Assembly: GCF_002866025.1 (NCBI RefSeq)
Contig: NZ_LNDE01000001.1
Coordinates: 62,001-126,000 of the forward strand
Reading direction: 5' to 3'
From: Thermotoga sp. KOL6
GTDB lineage: Bacteria; Thermotogota; Thermotogae; Thermotogales; Thermotogaceae
DNA length: 64,000 nucleotides
Position 1 is the first letter of the stretch. Every line of letters begins with the position of its first letter. The position numbers and the translations under genes are program-made. The notes below the pieces were generated by a model. It saw only the letters and a list, made by a program, of their open reading frames with translations. It was not told the origin of the DNA and ran no database searches. Positions 54,620 to 64,000 of this stretch are shown piece after piece.

Positions 54620-56260
54620 ATGTTGGTGGATCTCATTAGAGAAAAAGTCACAAAAGTAATCACAGAGTTATACCAAGTGAAAATCGATTTTGAGGTTGAA
54701 ATACCACCTAAGAAAGATTTTGGGGATCTCTCCACCAACGTTGCTATGAAACTTGCCAAGGTTTTAAAAAGAAACCCACGAGAGATAGCCCAAGAGATAA
54801 TGAGAAAACTTGAGAAAGATCACACATTCAGCAAAACAGAAACCATGGGACCTGGATTCATAAACTTTTTTCTATCGAATGAAGTGTTGCAAGAAGTTGT
54901 TGGAACGATTCTCGTCCAAAAGGAAGCTTATGGGAAAGAGAATGTTGGAGATGGAACGAAGGTTCAATTTGAATATGGTAGTGCCAATCCTACGGGACCT
55001 TTCACGGTGGGTCACGGTAGGCAGATCGTGATAGGAGATGTGTTGTCAGAGGTATTCAAAGAGCTTGGTTACGATGTCACGAGAGAGATGTACATAAACG
55101 ATGCCGGAAAACAGATAAAACTTTTGACACAATCTTTATGGGTACGGTACAACCAACTTCTTGGAGTTGAAAAAGAGATTCCAGAAGGAGGTTACAGAGG
55201 AGAATATCTCGTGGGGATAGCGAAAGATCTGATAAAAGAAGTGGGCGATAAGTACAAGAACATTTGGAATGAAGAAGTGGAAGCACTTTTCAGAGAAATA
55301 GCTTTGAACAGGATACTTTCCAGCATGAAAGATACTTTGAAAAGAATAGGTTCTTCGTTTGATGTTTACTATTCCGAGAAAAGCCTAATAGAAGATGGTA
55401 CTGTAGAGGAAGTTTTGAGCTTTCTAAAAGAGAAAGGTCTGGTTTATGAGAAAGAGGGTGCTTTGTGGTTGAAAGTGTCTGTCTTCATAGAAGAAGACGA
55501 CAAAGTTCTCGTTAGAAGTGACGGAACGTACACATATTTCATGACGGATATAGCCTACCATTACAAGAAGTACAAAAGAGGATTTAAAAAAGTCTACGAC
55601 ATATGGGGAAGTGACCACCACGGTCATATTCCTCGTATGAAAGCCGCTATGAAGGCTTTGGAAATACCTGATGATTTCTTCAACGTAATACTCCATCAAT
55701 TCGTTACGTTGAAACGTGGTGGAGAAGTAGTTCGAATGTCTACAAGGGCTGGAGAGTTTATCACACTGGATGAGCTCCTAGATGAAGTTGGAAGAGATGC
55801 AACTCGGTATTTTTTCGCGATGGTAGATCCAGATACTCACATGGTATTTGATATAGATCTTGCCAAGGCGAAAACCATGGATAATCCTGTCTATTACGTT
55901 CAATACGCTCACGCAAGGATTTCGAATCTCTTCGTCAACGCAGAGAAAAAAGGTATCACATTTGAAGAAGGAAAACATCTTGAGCTTCTCGGAAACGATG
56001 AAGAAAGAACATTGATGAGGAACCTTGGAATGTTCAGTACCGCGTTGAAGGAAACCGCTACGATGTTCTCTCCCAACAGACTAACAAACTATCTTCAGAG
56101 ATTGGCAGAATCGTTTCATGTGTTTTACACAAAGCATGTCATCGTCGATCCTGAGAATATACCTCTTTCAAATGCGAGGTTGAATCTCTCACTCGCAACT
56201 AAGATCGTCTTAAAGAAAGGTTTGGATTTGTTAGGAGTTTCAGCACCGGAGAGGATGTGA
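54620..56260 (+). CDS. argS: Arginyl-tRNA synthetase
   Basis: 546 residues, class Ia. The N-terminal Add1 domain, the HIGH-like [11 protein letters not shown] in [15 protein letters not shown] and the C-terminal DALR anticodon domain are present; the KMSKS motif is degenerate (VVRMSTRAG), which is common in ArgRS. Confidence 0.97.
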   Translation: MLVDLIREKVTKVITELYQVKIDFEVEIPPKKDFGDLSTNVAMKLAKVLKRNPREIAQEIMRKLEKDHTFSKTETMGPGFINFFLSNEVLQEVVGTILVQKEAYGKENVGDGTKVQFEYGSANPTGPFTVGHGRQIVIGDVLSEVFKELGYDVTREMYINDAGKQIKLLTQSLWVRYNQLLGVEKEIPEGGYRGEYLVGIAKDLIKEVGDKYKNIWNEEVEALFREIALNRILSSMKDTLKRIGSSFDVYYSEKSLIEDGTVEEVLSFLKEKGLVYEKEGALWLKVSVFIEEDDKVLVRSDGTYTYFMTDIAYHYKKYKRGFKKVYDIWGSDHHGHIPRMKAAMKALEIPDDFFNVILHQFVTLKRGGEVVRMSTRAGEFITLDELLDEVGRDATRYFFAMVDPDTHMVFDIDLAKAKTMDNPVYYVQYAHARISNLFVNAEKKGITFEEGKHLELLGNDEERTLMRNLGMFSTALKETATMFSPNRLTNYLQRLAESFHVFYTKHVIVDPENIPLSNARLNLSLATKIVLKKGLDLLGVSAPERM

Positions 56261-56263
56261 CAA

Positions 56264-57583
56264 ATGTTGGAACGAGTGAAGATAGACAAGATGGTCAACG
56301 GAGGATACGGTCTAGCCCATCTCTCCAATGGAAAGATAGTCTTCGTTGAAGGGGCTTATCCAGGAGAAGAGGTATTGGTGAAGCCTGTCCGAGAAAAGAA
56401 GGATTTCTCTTTCGGAAAAGTGATTTCCTTCCTCAGAGAATCAAAAAGCAGGGTAAAACCTGCTTGTAAGTACTTCGGGCGATGTGGTGGTTGTCATTGG
56501 ATGGACATGAAATATGAAAATCAACTTATTTACAAAAGAGAAATTCTCATAGATCTTTTCGAACGTTCGGGGATAGCAGTTAATGTAGAAGAAGTTGAAC
56601 CCAGTGATCTTGTGTATCATTACAGAACGAAGATGGAGTTTCATTTTCAGGGTAGAAAACTGGGGCTGAAACAACGTAAATCTGATACAGTAATTGATAT
56701 AAAATCTTGCGAAATTGCACCTGAAGATACTACCGAAGTTTTGCAAACGGTCAGGGAAGCGGTTCAAGTGATGAACATTCCCACTTACAACTGGGCAACG
56801 AGGAAGGGGATTTTGAAACACCTTGTCGTCAGATATGCGTTCAGTACAGATCAACTCATGATCATCTTTGTAACGAAGACGGAATCGTTTCCATGGGGTC
56901 GAAGTTTGGTGCAAGCAATATTGAGAAAAGTTCCCAAGGTGTACTCTATAATTCATGTTATGAATTCGAAAGATTCTGTCATTTTGAGAGGTCCTTACAG
57001 AACTCTTTATGGAGAAGGAATTATTGTTGAAGAATTCGATTGGGAAAGATTTCAAATTCCTCCAACCGCCTTCTTTCAAAGCAATTACTCCGTTACATCC
57101 AAATTGATAGACCATGTATACAAAGAATTAGCCCTTCAAGGAAATGAAACGGTTCTCGACCTTTATGCGGGGATCGGAACTTTCTCCATCAGAACATCCT
57201 TTTCTTCTTCAAGAGTGATATCTGTCGAATCGAGTAGGATCGCTGTAAAAGCAGGAAAAGCTAATGCAAATGTAAACGGTAGAAGGAACATTGAATATGT
57301 GGAAAGCGATGTTTTAGAATTTTTGAGATCCTATCATGGGAGGGCAGACAAAGTAATATTGGATCCTCCCAGATCTGGGACAAGCCTGGAAACGGTTAAA
57401 GAAATCCTCAGACTCTCTCCTGAGAGGATCGTTTACGTCTCATGCGAACCTTCCACCCTTGTCAGAGACGTTAAATATTTTCTGGAGGGAGGATATTCAA
57501 TAGAACGAGTGAAGCCTTTTGACATGTTTCCTCAGACTTACCACGTTGAAACCGTTGTCACTCTAGCGAAGGAGGAACAATGA
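56264..57583 (+). CDS. 23S rRNA/tRNA m5U methyltransferase (RlmD/TrmA family)
   Basis: 439 residues. An N-terminal TRAM domain is followed by an Fe-S cluster site (CKYFGRCGGCHW, plus a later Cys in IKSCEIAP), SAM motif VLDLYAGIGTFSI and the catalytic-Cys motif YVSCEPSTLVRD. It methylates a uridine to m5U; rRNA versus tRNA cannot be chosen by eye. It overlaps the next gene by 4 nt. Confidence 0.93.
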   Translation: MLERVKIDKMVNGGYGLAHLSNGKIVFVEGAYPGEEVLVKPVREKKDFSFGKVISFLRESKSRVKPACKYFGRCGGCHWMDMKYENQLIYKREILIDLFERSGIAVNVEEVEPSDLVYHYRTKMEFHFQGRKLGLKQRKSDTVIDIKSCEIAPEDTTEVLQTVREAVQVMNIPTYNWATRKGILKHLVVRYAFSTDQLMIIFVTKTESFPWGRSLVQAILRKVPKVYSIIHVMNSKDSVILRGPYRTLYGEGIIVEEFDWERFQIPPTAFFQSNYSVTSKLIDHVYKELALQGNETVLDLYAGIGTFSIRTSFSSSRVISVESSRIAVKAGKANANVNGRRNIEYVESDVLEFLRSYHGRADKVILDPPRSGTSLETVKEILRLSPERIVYVSCEPSTLVRDVKYFLEGGYSIERVKPFDMFPQTYHVETVVTLAKEEQ

Positions 57584-58149
57584 TGTTAGGGATAGGACTC
57601 TCTTTGATATTTGCCGTGCTGTCTTGGAAAGACGGTGTCCTCTTGTCAATACTTGTTCCTTTACTTTCTGGTCTCTTTCTTTGGAGCAAAGAAGATAAGA
57701 GTAAAACCATATTCAACATCAGTCTCGTTTTTCTTCTAGTTCTTGAAGGTTTTGAATACATAAAGAAAATCAACTACGACACTGCAGAAATGTATCTCGC
57801 GTTTTCTTTTATTCCGTTGGTAATGGGTGACTTTATGAAAAAAAGAATAGTCAGATCCGCTTTGAAGATCGTATTTTGGATACTTGTTGCCGTATCCCTT
57901 TGGAAAGTAGCGAGCCTAAAATACCCAAAAACTTCTTATCTTGTTTTCCTTGTTGTGGCTTTCATATCTTTGAGAGATATTTTCAGGAGGGAGAAAGATG
58001 GTAGAGAGGTACGTTTTGTCACCGATGAAGGATCTGTGGACGGAGGAAGCAAAATACAGAAGATGGCTGGAGGTGGAACTCGCAGTAACGAAGGCTTACG
58101 AGGAATTGGGGATGATACCAAAAGGAGTCACCGAGAAAATAAAGAGTAA
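57580..58149 (+). CDS. Small integral membrane protein overlapping purB
   Basis: 189 residues. About 130 residues hold four or five hydrophobic segments (for example GIGLSLIFAVLSW, VFWILVAVSLW, TSYLVFLVVAFISL). The last 50 residues (from about REVRFVTDEGS) are Gly/Arg-rich and read out of frame across the first 152 nt of purB. No family recognised. The true protein may once have ended near purB; AG-rich coding sequence leaves this frame open. Confidence 0.6.
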   Translation: MMLGIGLSLIFAVLSWKDGVLLSILVPLLSGLFLWSKEDKSKTIFNISLVFLLVLEGFEYIKKINYDTAEMYLAFSFIPLVMGDFMKKRIVRSALKIVFWILVAVSLWKVASLKYPKTSYLVFLVVAFISLRDIFRREKDGREVRFVTDEGSVDGGSKIQKMAGGGTRSNEGLRGIGDDTKRSHRENKE

Positions 58150-59293
58150 AGTTGAAATAGATGTGGAATTGTTTAAAAGAATAGAAGAGAAGACCAATCA
58201 CGATGTGGTGGCTTTCGTGGAAGGAATCGGAACAATGATTGGCGAGGATTCCAGGTATTTTCATTACGGACTTACCTCATCGGATGTCGTAGACACAGCC
58301 AATTCTTTGGCTCTCGTTGAAGCAGGTAGGATTCTTCTTAATGTTCTAAGAAAGCTGTGTGAAGTACTTTGGGAAGCTGCAAATCGCTACAAGTACACTC
58401 CCATTATTGGTAGAACGCATGGCGTACATGCTGAGCCTACTTCTTTTGGGTTGAAGATACTCGGTTGGTACTCGGAAATGAAGAGAAATACGGAACGTCT
58501 GAAGGAAGCAATAGAAGAAGTGGCCTTTGGGAAAATAAGTGGTGCCGTCGGAAATTATGCAAACATACCACCTGAAGTAGAAGAAAAAGCTTTATCCTAC
58601 CTTGGACTCAAGCGAGAACCAGTCTCTACACAAGTTGTTCCAAGAGACAGACATGCTTTCTATCTGTCAGTTTTGGGCATCGTAGCAGCTGGTATAGAAC
58701 GAATGGCTCTCGAGATAAGGCATCTTCAGCGAACAGAAGTTCTCGAAGTGGAAGAACCTTTCAAAGAGGGTCAAAGAGGCTCAAGTGCCATGCCCCATAA
58801 AAAAAATCCTATTACGTGTGAACGCTTGACAGGACTTTCAAGGATGATGAGAGCGTACGTGTCTCCTTCCTTTGAAAACATTGCTCTCTGGCACGAGAGA
58901 GACATATCACATTCTTCCGTAGAAAGATACATTTTTCCAGATGCCACACAAACTCTTCATTATATGATCGTCACTGCAACAAAAGTGATAAAGAATATGA
59001 AGGTGAACGAAGAGAGAATGAAGAAAAACATCGATCTAACAAAAGGACTCGTCTTTTCACAAAGAGTTCTTCTAAAACTCATAGAAAAAGGACTTACAAG
59101 AAAGGAAGCTTACGATATAGTACAGAGAAATGCTTTGAGGACCTGGAACTCAGAAAAAAGTTTCCTTGATCATCTCGTCGAAGACGTTGATGTGAAGAGG
59201 CTGATCACTAAAGAAGAACTCATGGAACTTTTCGATGCATCTTATTACTTGAGACATGTAGATTCCATTTTCAAACGATTTGAAGAGGAGTGA
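57998..59293 (+). CDS. purB: Adenylosuccinate lyase
   Basis: 431 residues, fumarase/aspartase superfamily. Signature GSSAMPHKKNP is intact, with the histidine in GRTHGVHAEPTSFG. It acts twice in purine synthesis, releasing fumarate from SAICAR and adenylosuccinate. AGGAGGG lies before the ATG. purA follows after 5 nt. Confidence 0.98.
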   Translation: MVERYVLSPMKDLWTEEAKYRRWLEVELAVTKAYEELGMIPKGVTEKIKSKVEIDVELFKRIEEKTNHDVVAFVEGIGTMIGEDSRYFHYGLTSSDVVDTANSLALVEAGRILLNVLRKLCEVLWEAANRYKYTPIIGRTHGVHAEPTSFGLKILGWYSEMKRNTERLKEAIEEVAFGKISGAVGNYANIPPEVEEKALSYLGLKREPVSTQVVPRDRHAFYLSVLGIVAAGIERMALEIRHLQRTEVLEVEEPFKEGQRGSSAMPHKKNPITCERLTGLSRMMRAYVSPSFENIALWHERDISHSSVERYIFPDATQTLHYMIVTATKVIKNMKVNEERMKKNIDLTKGLVFSQRVLLKLIEKGLTRKEAYDIVQRNALRTWNSEKSFLDHLVEDVDVKRLITKEELMELFDASYYLRHVDSIFKRFEEE

Positions 59294-59298
59294 AGTGA

Positions 59299-60492
59299 AT
59301 GAACAGAGTGGTCGTTGGCCTTCAGTGGGGAGACGAAGGAAAAGGAAAAGTTGTGACCTATCTCTCCAGATATCATGATATCGTTGCGCGATTTTCAGGA
59401 GGAGCTAATGCAGGTCACACGGTGAATTATGGCACGTTCAAAATGGTGCACCATCTTCTTCCTTCTGCGGATTTTACTAAGAACATAGGAATAGCGATTG
59501 GAAGCGGGGTTTTACTCGATCTTCAAGTGTTCGCAGAAGAGATAGAAGAACTGAGAAAGAGATTTCCCGATTACTCGGGAAAGATTCTCGTATCCGAGAA
59601 CGCACACGTTGTTCTACCCGTTCATAAAGAAATGGATAAAAAAATAGACGAGCTGTTAAAAATAGGAACTACGAAGAGGGGAATTGGACCCGCATGTTCC
59701 GACAGAGTTATGAGATCAAATGTCAGAATTTCTGAACTCAGCGACGAGAAGAAAGCAAAAGAGTTGCTGGAAAAGAATCTCTCTCTTAAAAAGTTGTACG
59801 GTCTTAACTTTGATATAGAAATTGTTTTAGAAGATCTTCTGGAGTTTTACGAACTCATAAAACATTTCGTGATCTCTCCAATTCAGATGAAAAGATATTT
59901 AGAGGAAAGTTCTATTCTTTTTGAAGGTACCCAAGGGGTCCTTCTCGATATCGATGCAGGGACGTATCCTTACGTTACCAGTATGAACTGTTCCTCTGCT
60001 GGTGTGAGTGCAGGAATGGGATTTCCAGTGAAAGTGGACGAGATCTTAGGGGTCTTCAAGGCTTACACGACCAGGGTGGGTGAAGGTCCTTTCCCAACAG
60101 AACTCGTTGGAAAGGAAGGAGAAGCGTTGAGACGAGCAGGACATGAATACGGATCAACAACCGGCCGCCCAAGGAGATGTGGTTGGCTCGATCTCCCTCT
60201 CCTCAACTACGCGATAGAAATGGCGAACGTTGACACACTTGTTATGACGAAAGCAGACATTCTGAACGGTTTTGAAGAAATAAAAGTGTGTGTCAGGTAC
60301 AAAGATGGAAAAGAGCTTCTTTCGCTGAAAGGTCTAGAGAAGAAAGAACCAGTGTACGAGTCTTTCACTGGTTGGAGAACACTTGAGGACAGCTCATTCG
60401 AGCGCTTTGTGAATTTCATAGAGAGAGAGACAGGAAAACCGATAAGGTACATATCAACCGGCGAAAAGGTTGAAGATATTGTGGAGGTGTGA
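59299..60492 (+). CDS. purA: Adenylosuccinate synthetase
   Basis: 397 residues, shorter than the usual 430. The P-loop WGDEGKGK, GGANAGHTV and TTGRPRRCGWLDL identify it. It converts IMP to adenylosuccinate with GTP and aspartate, directly before PurB's second step. Confidence 0.97.
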   Translation: MNRVVVGLQWGDEGKGKVVTYLSRYHDIVARFSGGANAGHTVNYGTFKMVHHLLPSADFTKNIGIAIGSGVLLDLQVFAEEIEELRKRFPDYSGKILVSENAHVVLPVHKEMDKKIDELLKIGTTKRGIGPACSDRVMRSNVRISELSDEKKAKELLEKNLSLKKLYGLNFDIEIVLEDLLEFYELIKHFVISPIQMKRYLEESSILFEGTQGVLLDIDAGTYPYVTSMNCSSAGVSAGMGFPVKVDEILGVFKAYTTRVGEGPFPTELVGKEGEALRRAGHEYGSTTGRPRRCGWLDLPLLNYAIEMANVDTLVMTKADILNGFEEIKVCVRYKDGKELLSLKGLEKKEPVYESFTGWRTLEDSSFERFVNFIERETGKPIRYISTGEKVEDIVEV

Positions 60493-60495
60493 AAC

Positions 60496-61437
60496 GTGTC
60501 TGTCAACTTGAAAGGGAAGTCTCTTCTCACGCTTTTAGATTTCACCCCAGAGGAGATAAGATATTTGCTCGATGTGGCAAAGCAAGTGAAAATGGAAAGC
60601 CGTTCTAGATTGAAACAAGAGAGATTCAAAGGAATGACTCTTGCCATGATATTCGAGAAAAGATCCACACGAACACGACTCGCTTTCGAGACAGCTTTTG
60701 CTGAAGAAGGGGGACACCCCATATTTCTTTCCTTAAACGATATCCATCTCGGTGTAAAAGAATCTCTTGAGGATACCGCGCGTGTTCTTGGTAGAATGGT
60801 GAATGCCATCATGTTTCGTGGATACAAACAGGAGACCGTCGAAACACTCGCAAGATACTCGGGGGTGCCCGTTTACAATGGCCTCACGGATGACTTTCAT
60901 CCCACACAGGCACTTGCCGATCTGATGACGATTGAAGAAAATTTCGGAAGTTTGAAAAGAATAAAAGTTGTCTTCATGGGAGATACGAGAAACAACGTGG
61001 CAACTTCTCTCATGATAGCCTGCGCAAAGATGGGAATGAATTTCGTTGCGTGCGGTCCAGAGGAGTTGAAACCGAATCCAGAGATACTCAAAAAATGTGA
61101 AGAGATAGCCAAAGAAAACAATACGAGCGTGGAGTTTATTCCGGATCCCAAACTCGCTCTGAAAAACGCAGATGTGGTTTACACGGATGTTTGGGTATCG
61201 ATGGGAGAAGAGAAAGAGGCCAAAGAAAGGATGTCCATTCTGAAACCGTATCAAGTGAACGACGAAAAAATGGATATGACAGGAAATCCAGACACTATTT
61301 TCATGCATTGTTTACCAGCTGTAAAGGGGCAGGAAGTAACTTACGAAGTGATTGAAGGAAAACAGAGTAGAGTGTGGGATCAGGCGGAGAACAGGAAGCA
61401 TACGATAAAAGCGGTCATGATAGCTACTTTACTGTGA
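60496..61437 (+). CDS. argF: Ornithine carbamoyltransferase
   Basis: 313 residues. The carbamoyl-phosphate motif FEKRSTRTRLAFE and the catalytic-Cys motif MHCLPAVKG mark an OTCase; DDFHPTQALADLMT also fits. It makes citrulline for arginine synthesis. The GTG start at 60496 lies 3 nt after the purA stop. Confidence 0.97.
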   Translation: MSVNLKGKSLLTLLDFTPEEIRYLLDVAKQVKMESRSRLKQERFKGMTLAMIFEKRSTRTRLAFETAFAEEGGHPIFLSLNDIHLGVKESLEDTARVLGRMVNAIMFRGYKQETVETLARYSGVPVYNGLTDDFHPTQALADLMTIEENFGSLKRIKVVFMGDTRNNVATSLMIACAKMGMNFVACGPEELKPNPEILKKCEEIAKENNTSVEFIPDPKLALKNADVVYTDVWVSMGEEKEAKERMSILKPYQVNDEKMDMTGNPDTIFMHCLPAVKGQEVTYEVIEGKQSRVWDQAENRKHTIKAVMIATLL

Positions 61438-61446
61438 GGTGAAAAC

Positions 61447-63707
<2,261 letters not shown>

Positions 63708-63709
63708 AA

Positions 63710-64000
63710 TTGAAAATCGTTGTTCTTTCAGACACTCACGGTGAATTTTCAGCAACCAAAAGGGCACTTGAGCTTGCAGGAAAGTTCGATGAAATTTGGC
63801 ATCTTGGTGATGTTTTGTATCATGGACCTAGGAATCCTCTACCTGCTGATTACAATCCGAAAGAGTTGACATCACTCCTGAAGAGATACCGTGTTAGATA
63901 CATCCGTGGGAACTGTGATGCGGATGTAGATGTAAGATTCCTTGGTATTCCAGAGATGCCAAGGATAGGAATGGAGTTTCTCGAAGATGTAAAGGTACTT
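63710..64000 (+). CDS. YfcE-like metallophosphoesterase, C-terminus cut by window edge
   Basis: I translated it from the edge sequence. It begins KIVVLSDTHGEF, with WHLGDVLYH and RGNCDADVD, all metal-binding calcineurin-like motifs. TTG 63710 is 7 nt after AAGGAGGG; ATG 63704 is very close to that site and overlaps the permease stop. About 97 residues are visible. Confidence 0.88.
   Translation, partial: MKIVVLSDTHGEFSATKRALELAGKFDEIWHLGDVLYHGPRNPLPADYNPKELTSLLKRYRVRYIRGNCDADVDVRFLGIPEMPRIGMEFLEDVKVL

Overview
The window looks like chromosomal DNA of a hyperthermophilic Thermotoga. Gene content and order follow the T. maritima stretch I remember from glutamate dehydrogenase (TM1015) through the his operon, minC, the triple M42 peptidases, uidA/rhaDB, gyrA, metG and argS to thymidylate kinase. 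The proteins are similar but not identical (HisF differs from remembered T. maritima HisF at many positions), so this is probably a relative. No rRNA, tRNA, CRISPR array or insertion sequence was seen.

Layout. 1-10.4 kb: an edge-truncated alpha-2-macroglobulin, gdhA, an exported zincin with a possible beta-barrel, an EAL phosphodiesterase behind a long odd leader, a PfkB kinase with a TPR protein, and a glutaredoxin. 10.5-13.8 kb: an MFS transporter and the divergent pair manC/wecB. 13.8-20.9 kb: a compact minus-strand his operon (hisZGDCBHAF-IE) behind what looks like a complete translational attenuator: a leader peptide with His-Phe-His-His, alternative stems and an intrinsic terminator. 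21-31.6 kb: an ArsB/NhaD-type transporter and a hydrolase, then a plus-strand operon of minC, three M42 aminopeptidases, a SPOR-like protein, ComEA, OmpH/Skp, LptB and a LOG-like protein; cutA, a K+ channel and spoVS lie on the minus strand. 31.6-37.7 kb: a sugar locus with a decayed MFS gene, beta-glucuronidase, a DeoR regulator and rhaD-rhaB, but no rhamnose isomerase.

37.7-47.4 kb is one tightly packed minus-strand operon of twelve genes (metG, gyrA, archease, lexA, a STAS protein, rpiB, prmA, DUF501, panC, a phosphoesterase, a PP-loop ATPase and a 28-residue small ORF). 47.4-64 kb is a plus-strand run of 19 genes: DUF4438, rhomboid, a split TrkA pair with TrkH, hisS, two nitrilase-like proteins lacking catalytic residues, an RNase H, argS, an RNA methyltransferase, purB, purA, argF, a CPBP protease, tmk, an ABC-2 permease and a phosphoesterase.

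Three themes recur. Many genes start at TTG or GTG codons chosen by a strong Shine-Dalgarno about 6-9 nt upstream. Most gene clusters begin with an extended -10 of the form TGn-TANAAT. Neighbouring genes commonly overlap by 1-32 nt; two membrane-protein genes overlap the next enzyme gene out of frame by more than 150 nt.
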